The position numbers and the translations under genes are program-made. Below, piece by piece: positions 1 through 6,710 of a stretch of 64,000 bases of DNA (the stretch's first letter is position 1; each line of letters begins with the position of its first letter). The notes under the pieces were generated by a model. It saw only the letters and a list, made by a program, of their open reading frames with translations, ran no database searches and had not been told where the DNA came from. The stretch covers positions 31,738-95,737 of the forward strand of contig CAJTFH010000011.1 of assembly GCA_910575545.1 (NCBI GenBank). The letters run 5' to 3'. This DNA is from Bacteroidales bacterium (GTDB lineage: Bacteria > Bacteroidota > Bacteroidia > Bacteroidales > Muribaculaceae).

Positions 1-1
1 G

Positions 2-1744
2 CAACCGGATAAATTCAGCAATAAAGAAGTCAAGACATCCTCATCCAAAATTCTCAAAATATTAGGCCGAATAAAGAGTTTTTCAATAAAATATCAGCAT
101 GACTCAAAAGATTTCGTGCAACGATTCAAACGTCTTTGGAGTAAATTCAGTCTTGAATTACGCCTTAGGTTATCCTTTGACATAAAGGAGGAATTGACAC
201 CGGATTCAATGCCCCGGATCATATCACTGCTTGATTGGCTATTCTATATCCGTAGAGTCCATGAGCTTAAATCTGAGATTGAAAATTTAGAAACCCAACT
301 GTCGCAACTTAATGCCGAGGCCTTAATGAAGTCTCTGACTGAAAGTTCAATGGCAATTCTTAAAGCGTCTTTAGCCCGACGATATAAATCGGAACGACCA
401 ATTATAGATTCAGTTGCGGAATTATTCAACAAAGGGGAATCTGTATTAGCCAATTATCCTATTATTCTTAGTACCACATTCTCGTCCAAGAACTGCTTCA
501 ATAGTGACACACTCTTTGACTATGTTATTATGGACGAGGCATCACAGGTTTCGGTCGAAACCGGTCTGTTGGCCTTAACATGCGCAAAAAATGCAGTTAT
601 TGTGGGAGATACTATGCAACTGCCTAACGTCATTACCGAAGATGACAGAGTAAAATTGGATGAGATTAGGAAATTAACAAATATACCCGATTCATACGAT
701 GCCGCCAATCACAGCTTCTTAAGTTCAGTATTGGCTACAATTCCAAACGTTCCGGAGACACTGCTTCGTGAACATTACCGTTGTCATCCCGACATAATCA
801 ACTTTTGCAACCAAAAGTTTTATGGCGGAAATCTGCTCATCATGACAAAGCGGAACGATGCCGAAAAACATCTGTTAGTCCTCGCGACCGCTCCCGGACA
901 GCATTGCAGAGGACACTATAACCAACGTGAAATCGACGCTGTAAAAATCGAGTTAATGACGTTGCTTGATAATTTTGAGAATATGGGTATTATCGCTCCA
1001 TATAATAGTCAGGTTAATCAATTTCGTTCTCAGATTCCCGAAATAGAGGTCGCTACGGTACATAAATATCAGGGACGTGAGAAAGACACCATCATTATGA
1101 GCGTTACCGATGATTCTATTACCGAATTTACTGATAATGCCAATCTTTTGAATGTTGCAGTGTCACGGGCAAAAAATAAATTTTGCCTTGTCGTTTCCGG
1201 AAACCCTCAGGAACTGAATGGCAACATCCATGATTTAATCAATTACATTAAATATCAGCAAGGTGTTGTTATACAGAGCAATCTTCGTTCTATCTTTGAT
1301 TATCTTTTCTCTCAAATTCATGCGTATAACCGCAATAACGGACCCGTATCCGAATACGATTCGGAGAATTTGACTTTTGATTTGATTGAAAAAATCCGAG
1401 TAAGTTATCCTCATCTGTCCCACATCAAGGCTCTTTGCCATTATCCTGTGCGATATCTCATAAACGACACACAGGGCTTGTCGGAACGGGAGAGAAGATA
1501 TGCGCTGCATCCGGCAACGCATATCGACTTCTTGATTATCAATCGAGTTACAAAAGAGCCTCTTCTTGCGATTGAGACAGACGGTTATAGTTTCCATAAT
1601 GAAAAGACCGAACAGTTTCAAAGAGACCGCATGAAAGACAAAATCCTTGAATTATATGGTCTTCCACTACTGCGCCTTTCAACAGTCGGATATGGCGAGG
1701 AATCCAAGATTGTCGATGCGCTTAATAAACGGGTAAAATTATAA
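2..1744 (+). CDS. SF1 DNA/RNA helicase C-terminal part with DUF2726-like end (5' truncated by window)
   Basis: The reading frame is open from base 2 with no stop before the GTG at 116, so the gene starts left of the window and only its C-terminal part is visible. Superfamily 1 helicase motifs are clear: VIMDEAS (motif II), VGDTMQLP (III), LREHYRCHPDI (IV), VATVHKYQGREKD (V) and NVAVSRAKN (VI). This is the Upf1/Dna2-like arrangement. The last ~100 residues (HIDFLIINR, AIETDGYSFH, RDRMKDKIL) look like the DUF2726 nuclease-like fold of the restriction-endonuclease superfamily. The Walker A motif should lie in the missing part. Such helicase-nuclease fusions are common in accessory and defence islands, but the exact role here is not shown. 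The base composition is AT-richer than the ribosomal genes to the right. Confidence 0.85.
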   Translation, partial: QPDKFSNKEVKTSSSKILKILGRIKSFSIKYQHDSKDFVQRFKRLWSKFSLELRLRLSFDIKEELTPDSMPRIISLLDWLFYIRRVHELKSEIENLETQLSQLNAEALMKSLTESSMAILKASLARRYKSERPIIDSVAELFNKGESVLANYPIILSTTFSSKNCFNSDTLFDYVIMDEASQVSVETGLLALTCAKNAVIVGDTMQLPNVITEDDRVKLDEIRKLTNIPDSYDAANHSFLSSVLATIPNVPETLLREHYRCHPDIINFCNQKFYGGNLLIMTKRNDAEKHLLVLATAPGQHCRGHYNQREIDAVKIELMTLLDNFENMGIIAPYNSQVNQFRSQIPEIEVATVHKYQGREKDTIIMSVTDDSITEFTDNANLLNVAVSRAKNKFCLVVSGNPQELNGNIHDLINYIKYQQGVVIQSNLRSIFDYLFSQIHAYNRNNGPVSEYDSENLTFDLIEKIRVSYPHLSHIKALCHYPVRYLINDTQGLSERERRYALHPATHIDFLIINRVTKEPLLAIETDGYSFHNEKTEQFQRDRMKDKILELYGLPLLRLSTVGYGEESKIVDALNKRVKL

Positions 1745-1930
1745 CTTTGTTGGCAGTGTAACACTGTATTTAGGTCATAGGTCAGAGTGATGAGTTTCTA
1801 TTACCCGCAATTGTTAATCGCTCAATATATCATATAATAAATATTTTTATTATCTTTACGGTATTAAAAAATAGATTGAGTGTGGCAAAGTCATCCGTTT
1901 AGACACTTTGCACTTCTTAAAATACAGGCA

Positions 1931-2251
1931 ATGGCAAAGAACACTATGGGTACTAAATTGCCCCGGAAACTGGAGCAGAAAATGGCTCTTATGGGCGAGC
2001 AGATTAAGCTCGCTCGGCTGCGTCGCAATCTCTCTATTGCGCAGGTTGCAGAACGTGCGACCTGTTCGCCTCTCACTGTGAACCGCATCGAGAAAGGCTC
2101 TCCTACGGTTTCAATCGGAATCTATGCCCGTGTTCTTTATGCTCTGCAACTTGATGACGATCTTCTTTTGATTGCCAAGGAGGATACCCTCGGACGCAAT
2201 CTGCAAGATTTAAGTCTGAAACATCGCCAACGGGCGTCAAAGAAGTTATAG
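1931..2251 (+). CDS. HipB-like XRE-family HTH transcriptional regulator
   Basis: This 106-residue protein has a central XRE helix-turn-helix (about residues 20-75): GEQIKLARLRRNLSIAQVAER, then SPLTVNRIEKG and the recognition region, then a helix YARVLYALQL and LLLIAKEDTLGRNLQD. The LGRNLQD tail is typical of the HipB-type antitoxins that precede hipA kinase genes in Bacteroidetes. No hipA follows; the next gene encodes a Fic protein. An upstream in-frame GTG (1880) would add 17 residues that match nothing in the family, so ATG 1931 is preferred. There is no clear Shine-Dalgarno, which is usual in Bacteroidetes. It is probably a DNA-binding regulator or antitoxin; the partner is inferred from position only. 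Confidence 0.8.
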   Translation: MAKNTMGTKLPRKLEQKMALMGEQIKLARLRRNLSIAQVAERATCSPLTVNRIEKGSPTVSIGIYARVLYALQLDDDLLLIAKEDTLGRNLQDLSLKHRQRASKKL

Positions 2252-2271
2252 TTCATAGACACTATGAATAT

Positions 2272-2356
2272 ATCGGCTCAAATCAAGTGCTAATATGACA
2301 AAAATCGGCTCAAATTGAGCCGATTTTCCAATAAATTTTAGTAATTTTGAGCCGAT
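2272..2356. promoter_or_regulatory. Nested symmetric operator before fic, overlapping a TAnnTTTG element
   Basis: The 10-bp half-site ATCGGCTCAA occurs at 2272-2281 and 2304-2313, and its reverse complement TTGAGCCGAT at 2315-2324 and 2347-2356. All four copies are exact. The inner pair forms a palindrome with 13-bp arms (2301-2313 and 2315-2327) around base 2314. The outer pair is centred on the same base, and each outer site lies 32 bp (about three helical turns) from its inner neighbour. The rightmost site overlaps TAATTTTG (2342-2349), a match to the Bacteroidetes -7 element. Binding there should repress fic. The binder could be the winged helix of the Fic protein or the upstream XRE protein. 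Confidence 0.8.
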
Positions 2357-2369
2357 AAAATTTTCGTAC

Positions 2370-3404
2370 ATGACTCAAGAAATTGAAATCCTTCAGTTCC
2401 TTCACTACAATCCGGAGGCATCACGTGCTGAAATAGGCTCGTCATTGACCAATGCCCCAAGCCCGGCAACACTCAAACGATTGATTGCCGATGGCGTCGC
2501 TAAAGGACACATAGAGGTTGTCGGTCGTGGTCCGGCTACTCGTTATAGACTTACTCCGCAGGCTCATGTGACTATGGTGTTGAACCTTGGCACATACTTC
2601 GACAAGGATGTCGACGAGCGTCAGGTGCAGGAATCGTTCAATTTTGAACTCATAAATGAAATTCTTCCAAAGGTGGATTTATTCACCGATGAGGAACTGC
2701 AACGTCTTGATGACGCACAGAAACTCTTCCGTCAGCATCTTTCGGAAATGTCAGAGTTGGAATATCGTAAAGAGATGGAACGTCTCGGAATCGATTTGTC
2801 ATGGAAATCTTCGCAGATAGAGGGCAACACTTATTCTTTACTTGAAACTGAAAGGCTGCTGAAAGAGAAACAAACGGCAAGCGGAAAGACCAAGGAGGAG
2901 GCCGTGATGCTACTCAATCACAAGGATGCGCTCGACTTTATTCTTGATGTGCCGGACTATCTTAAAGATTTGACAGTCGCTCGTATTGAGGAGATTCATG
3001 CGCTACTTACAAAAGAATTAGGCGTTGAGAGAAACATCCGTCACCGTCGAGTCGGTATTACCGGAACAAACTACACTCCGCTTGACAATGAGTTTCAAAT
3101 TCGCGAGGCTCTTGAAGATACAGTACGACTCATAAACAGCAAGAGCAATATATTTGAGAAAGCTCTGCTTGCACTCGTTTTACTCAGCTACATTCAGGCG
3201 TTCACCGACGGCAACAAACGCACAGCCCGAATAGTGAGCAACGGCATTCTAATCGCCAACGGCTATTGCCCGATTTCATTCCGCACGGTAGATTCAATTG
3301 ACTACAAAAAGGCAATGCTGATGTTCTACGAGCAAAACAATATCGCAGCCTTCAAACGCATTTTCATCGACCAATTCCTGTTCGCAGTCAAAACATATTT
3401 TTAG
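2370..3404 (+). CDS. Fic family protein with N-terminal winged helix and Gln in place of the motif His
   Basis: The 344-residue protein begins with a winged-helix-like segment (about 1-60: EILQFLHYNPEASRAEIG, then TLKRLI and RYRLTP). A helical region follows with SSQIEGN (about 149-155), which fits the S/TxxxE(G/N) inhibitory motif. The Fic core ends in IQAFTDGNKRTAR (about 293-305). The family motif is HxFxDGNxxR; here the His is Gln (codon cag) while F, D, G, N and R are kept. The His is the catalytic base for AMP transfer, so activity may be lost or changed. The gene starts 14 bp after an overlapping operator half-site and follows a HipB-like regulator. Its ATG is the first in frame after the putative promoter. 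Confidence 0.88.
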   Translation: MTQEIEILQFLHYNPEASRAEIGSSLTNAPSPATLKRLIADGVAKGHIEVVGRGPATRYRLTPQAHVTMVLNLGTYFDKDVDERQVQESFNFELINEILPKVDLFTDEELQRLDDAQKLFRQHLSEMSELEYRKEMERLGIDLSWKSSQIEGNTYSLLETERLLKEKQTASGKTKEEAVMLLNHKDALDFILDVPDYLKDLTVARIEEIHALLTKELGVERNIRHRRVGITGTNYTPLDNEFQIREALEDTVRLINSKSNIFEKALLALVLLSYIQAFTDGNKRTARIVSNGILIANGYCPISFRTVDSIDYKKAMLMFYEQNNIAAFKRIFIDQFLFAVKTYF

Positions 3405-3472
3405 TCCGTTTTGTACGCGCATCTTTATACCTAATATTTTGTAATATCGAAGCCTCAACAAAAAAAGAATAA

Positions 3473-4750
3473 ATGAAAACCAGAGACATTCTAAACAAGC
3501 GTATTTCATTTTGTCCTAATATACAGACGAAATCATATAGGTCTATCACATTGTTTGAGGCACTTAACTCTATCCGCACCAACACTTACGCGAAACAAAT
3601 TAACAATATCCGCCGTTTACTCAGAAATAATGATATTCAATCATACAGAGCAAAGAAAAAGCAACTGCCCGCATATATTTTCACTGGAATTGCATCCGGG
3701 AATAGATACAAATTTGACATTAGTGGGTACACATCATTAATTGTTGTTGATATTGATAAATTAGAAACAATTGAACTTGTAAAATCTCAATTAAAATCTG
3801 ATTGTCATGTCATAAGCGTATGGACGTCTCCATCTGGAAACGGACTAAAGGCTCTGTTCAATGTGGAGTATGCTAATCCGTTAAAAGATGAGGAAATCTG
3901 GGTGCTACATGAATATTGCGCATTCCCGCAGATTGAAAACTATCTTTCTACGAACTACGGTATTCAAGTTGACAGGACTGGAGCCGATATCACTCGATTA
4001 TGTTTCGTCTCATCAGATTCGGGCATTCATCTTAAAAGAGAATTTGAACCTTTTATCATAGACATTACACTAACCTCAAAACAGATATGGAATATAAAGA
4101 CGAAATACTATTATGGGCGAAAAGAGGTTCGTAATGCCGTGATATCAATGAAAAGGGTCTCAAATCACCGTCTTAATTCATTTGACAGTTATGATGGCAA
4201 TCTATCTCAAATAATTTTTCATCCATACTCAACCGATGAATTACAAATACCCGATATGTGCAATAAGCTCCATCATATTTATTCTCGCATATGTATATTT
4301 ATTAATTGTGTCAACTACAAAGCTGCCGAGCGTTTAATCGAAACTGCGGAAGAATTAATAGCTGATCTGAAAGAAATGTCAAAAGAGGATGAATCAGCTA
4401 ATATTCAAATAAAATTTCTGACAGAACGATTTTTAGAAATAGGTAAATTTCTGAATTTTCTTAAGTCTATTGAGGGGAAATCTGATAAACATACAGAAAG
4501 TGAGTTGCTAACCCATTGCCCTGACTTAAATCACAAAAAAGAACAAGCGATTAAGAATCTGTTTAACAGGGATAAAATTCAAAACATGGTCATGGAATTC
4601 AAATCCAACATTAATTCTTATGATATTTCTCAACGTAAAGCATGGATTAATAATATGAAAATGTCAGTGACTAAAAGTTTTAGAGGCGCCGGATGCTCTT
4701 CCTTGCGAAAATGGGCACGGCAACAGTTGGCCGACATATATATAGGATAA
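3473..4750 (+). CDS. BT4734-like (VirE N-terminal/AEP-related) protein
   Basis: The 425-residue protein resembles the BT4734/VirE N-terminal family of Bacteroidetes mobile elements over residues ~25-200. Visible blocks are LIVVDIDKLE (an acidic DxD-type site), WTSPSGNGLKALF (the SGxGxK block) and DRTGADITRLCFVSSD. These match the conserved blocks of proteins distantly related to archaeo-eukaryotic primases. The C-terminal ~220 residues are Lys/Asn-rich and helical, without a domain I recognise; no helicase part is attached. Such proteins are usual in conjugative or integrated elements, which fits the AT-rich setting. It lies 68 bp after fic on the same strand and could be cotranscribed. Priming activity is inferred from the family and not proven. 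Confidence 0.75.
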   Translation: MKTRDILNKRISFCPNIQTKSYRSITLFEALNSIRTNTYAKQINNIRRLLRNNDIQSYRAKKKQLPAYIFTGIASGNRYKFDISGYTSLIVVDIDKLETIELVKSQLKSDCHVISVWTSPSGNGLKALFNVEYANPLKDEEIWVLHEYCAFPQIENYLSTNYGIQVDRTGADITRLCFVSSDSGIHLKREFEPFIIDITLTSKQIWNIKTKYYYGRKEVRNAVISMKRVSNHRLNSFDSYDGNLSQIIFHPYSTDELQIPDMCNKLHHIYSRICIFINCVNYKAAERLIETAEELIADLKEMSKEDESANIQIKFLTERFLEIGKFLNFLKSIEGKSDKHTESELLTHCPDLNHKKEQAIKNLFNRDKIQNMVMEFKSNINSYDISQRKAWINNMKMSVTKSFRGAGCSSLRKWARQQLADIYIG

Positions 4751-5428
4751 AAATTAATCATTGGACGTAAGATTCAATAAGCAAAAAGACATGAGATAAC
4801 GTATCTGTTTGTATGCACATCTGTATGTCGCGAAAAGTTAAAGTTGCTATATTCCATTGATAATCGGATTATTATAGCAAACTTTGTATTGAGTCACTGT
4901 TGTCGGTTTGGCAATTGAAAATCGCCGAACACCTATGAAATCAGCGCGAGGTGAGGCAAATGCGGCTTGTAATGATTTAAGTAGCAGACAGTTAGCAACT
5001 TACAACCATGGAAAATTCACGTTACTTGTACGGATTAGATTTACACTTGTCTGTATATCAGCAAATTAACCACTTCTGCATCGGGAAATGACGATATAGT
5101 TAGAAACGATTACAAAATAGCATAATCTGTTAGTATGGCACTCTTTACGGGGTGCCATTTTGTTGCCGCATTTCTCGATTTTAACGGCTCAAGCCGAAAT
5201 CCCCAAAAAGCTCCCAACAACCACCCAAACCGCCCCCCGCCGACATTTACCGCCAAAATGCACATACGAACTGTTTTTGATACTCTGTTTTTACTTTTCG
5301 GACTTTCGGGGGTTATTATAATAGGCGTGCAGAGAAATCGCCATGAACACCGGTGGCGTTACATAGCACTCCGCGTGCCCCCCTTGCAAGGATCTAACAA
5401 CACGTTTAACAACCCCATAGAATTACAT
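4751..5428. other. Gene-poor stretch between the accessory genes and the Spy-like gene
   Basis: This 678-bp stretch has no convincing gene. An open frame at 5008-5091 encodes only 27 residues of unknown nature. An in-frame ATG at 5135 upstream of the Spy-like gene lies inside a terminator stem, so I do not accept it as a start. The remaining sequence looks like non-coding spacer or decayed DNA. Confidence 0.5.
5135..5162 (+). terminator. Intrinsic terminator candidate
   Basis: ATGGCAC and GTGCCAT pair across a 10-base loop, followed by TTTTGTTG. It would end rightward transcription from the accessory genes. Confidence 0.55.
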
Positions 5429-5914
5429 ATGAAGAGTTTCATCAAGACATCAATGATTGCCATTGCAGTTGCGTTGGTTTCAGTCCAGGCTTCGGCCATC
5501 CCCCAACAAGAAAACAGAAAAGCCCCCGACCGCGAACAACGGGTGCAGATGAGGGCCAAACGCATTGCCACAGAGATAGCCCTCGACGATGCCACAGCCA
5601 GCAAATTCATCGACGCATACAGCAACTACCACAAGGAGATGAGGCAGTTGCGCTCCGACAACAACAATAAAAACAAGGAGCAACGCGCCAAACAACGCAA
5701 ACGGCAGCACAAAGAACCGCTCAGCAACAAATCTGAAGAAGAGATACGCCAGTCGATCACGCAGAAACTCGACCAAAGCGGGAAAATGCTCGACTTGCGC
5801 AAGAAGTATTACGCCGAATACAGCAAATTCCTGACCCAGAAACAGATTGCCCGCATTTACGAACTCGATAACCAAATGCCCGACCATCTCAAAGGCAAAC
5901 ACCCACGCAAATAA
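5429..5914 (+). CDS. Small Spy-like periplasmic protein, Lys/Arg/Gln rich
   Basis: From ATG 5429 the 161-residue product starts with a clean signal peptide (MKSFIKTSMIAIAVALVSVQASA, cleavage near residue 23). A charged helical protein follows: REQRVQMRAKRIATEIALDD, a Lys/Asn/Arg-rich linker (about 75-105), and LDLRKKYYAEYSKFLTQKQIARIYELD near the end. This layout (a helix with a 'fLtpeQ...iy.l' style block) is that of the small Spy/CpxP-like or DUF4890-like envelope proteins often linked to sigma factors in Bacteroidetes. No enzymatic motif is visible. A longer frame from 5135 was rejected because it runs through a terminator. The role, perhaps an envelope stress chaperone, is inference. Confidence 0.65.
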   Translation: MKSFIKTSMIAIAVALVSVQASAIPQQENRKAPDREQRVQMRAKRIATEIALDDATASKFIDAYSNYHKEMRQLRSDNNNKNKEQRAKQRKRQHKEPLSNKSEEEIRQSITQKLDQSGKMLDLRKKYYAEYSKFLTQKQIARIYELDNQMPDHLKGKHPRK

Positions 5915-5966
5915 ACGCTACTGTCTCCCCGGTGAGACAGACAGCCTGTAATCTATAAATTTATGA

Positions 5967-6011
5967 CAACACCTGCGACCGAGCCTGAATGCAGACCGGT
6001 TGCAGGTGTTG
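5967..6011. repeat. Long hairpin without T-tract
   Basis: The arms 5967-5981 and 5997-6011 pair over 15 bp (one G-T wobble as RNA) around a 15-base loop. There is no T-run on either side, so it is not a classic terminator. It follows the stop of the Spy-like gene by 53 bp. Confidence 0.6.
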
Positions 6012-6096
6012 CCATATTGCGGTGGGGAAGCAGGGAGGTGTTGCAAAGTTCCGGATTAAAATTATCACACGGTATTTCGGATCAGCGGATTGAGGA

Positions 6097-6170
6097 CTAA
6101 TTGCAAAAAAGTAGGCTGAAAAAGTGTTTTGTAAACAACGGAATGCCTCTAATTGCAAAAAAATAGGCTG
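6097..6170. repeat. 22-bp direct repeat, two copies
   Basis: Bases 6097-6118 and 6149-6170 share 21 of 22 positions (CTAATTGCAAAAAA, then GT or AT, then AGGCTG), with starts 52 bp apart. They lie next to the transposase remnant and may be element ends or debris. Confidence 0.6.
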
Positions 6171-6203
6171 CTAATTTATGCGACAACTATTTCGTTACAG
6201 TTA

Positions 6204-6360
6204 TTAATAGTGCCGCGCAATATATTCCTCCAACAGCTTCATTCTACGTTGGCTTGATATTCCGCTGTGATTCCTTAAAAGAGTCTTTAACCGCTGGTTC
6301 AGGCTTTCTATCGCAGCATTTGTGTTGAGGATACATAACTCCGGATAATGCTCAGAATTT
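6204..6360 (-). pseudogene. Remnant of a mutator/IS256-type transposase C-terminus
   Basis: The minus-strand frame ending at 6204 reads LNTNAAIESLNQRLKTLL and then RMKLLEEYIARHY. The block T/NTNAIESLNxxLR is typical of the C-terminal end of IS256/mutator transposases. Only about 50 residues survive and no catalytic DDE residues are present. The open frame extends to 6425, but its beginning lies in the tRNA-Pro terminator stem and is not coding. It is most likely the tail of an otherwise deleted insertion sequence. Assignment to IS256 rather than another DDE family is tentative. Confidence 0.45.
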
Positions 6361-6394
6361 CGGTTTGAGCCCCAAACACCACACAGAAAACCAT

Positions 6395-6435
6395 AGACAA
6401 ACAGGTGCGATTCGATGAATCGCACCTGTTTGTCT
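6395..6435 (-). terminator. Very long perfect hairpin after tRNA-Pro
   Basis: The arms 6395-6413 and 6417-6435 are exactly complementary over 19 bp with a 3-base loop (GAT). In the leftward direction it begins 9 bases after the tRNA-Pro 3' end and is followed by TATGGTTTTC. It probably ends or processes the tRNA transcript. Confidence 0.7.
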
Positions 6436-6443
6436 GAAATAAG

Positions 6444-6517
6444 TCGGGGTGACAGGATTCGAACCTGCGACCACCTGGTCCCAAACCAGGTGCGCTACCG
6501 GACTGCGCTACGCCCCG
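6444..6517 (-). tRNA. tRNA-Pro (anticodon TGG)
   Basis: The minus strand folds as a cloverleaf: acceptor CGGGGCG with CACCCCG (one C-A mismatch), D arm TAGCGCAGTCCGGTAGCGCA, anticodon arm CCTGG-TTTGGGA-CCAGG, and T arm CAGG-TTCGAAT-CCTG. The anticodon is TGG, reading proline CCA. CCA is not encoded at the 3' end. Its 3' end faces the accessory stretch, the usual side for element integration. Confidence 0.93.
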
Positions 6518-6591
6518 AATCGCTCAGGATGAAGTTTACACATCTCCAAAGCGATGCAAAGGTAATCATTTTTCTCCAAACCGCAAAACAA

Positions 6592-6632
6592 AAAAGCCGT
6601 CTTCACCCATTTCCCGGGTGAAAACGGCTTTT
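6592..6632 (-). terminator. Terminator of the rpoBC operon
   Basis: AAAAGCCGT-C-TTCACCC pairs with GGGTGAA-A-ACGGCTTTT across a short loop. In the leftward direction it is followed by TTTTTTGTTTTG. It lies about 80 bases beyond the rpoC stop. Confidence 0.85.
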
Positions 6633-6710
6633 AACCTATCTATGGTTGCACTCTCTTATGTGTAGGATATGTTTAAATACCCCACACCCCAAGGGGGTGG
6701 AACTTCACAA

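Noticed and set aside
5135..5428. N-terminal extension of the Spy-like gene
   Set aside because: It begins in a terminator stem and precedes a perfect signal peptide at 5429.
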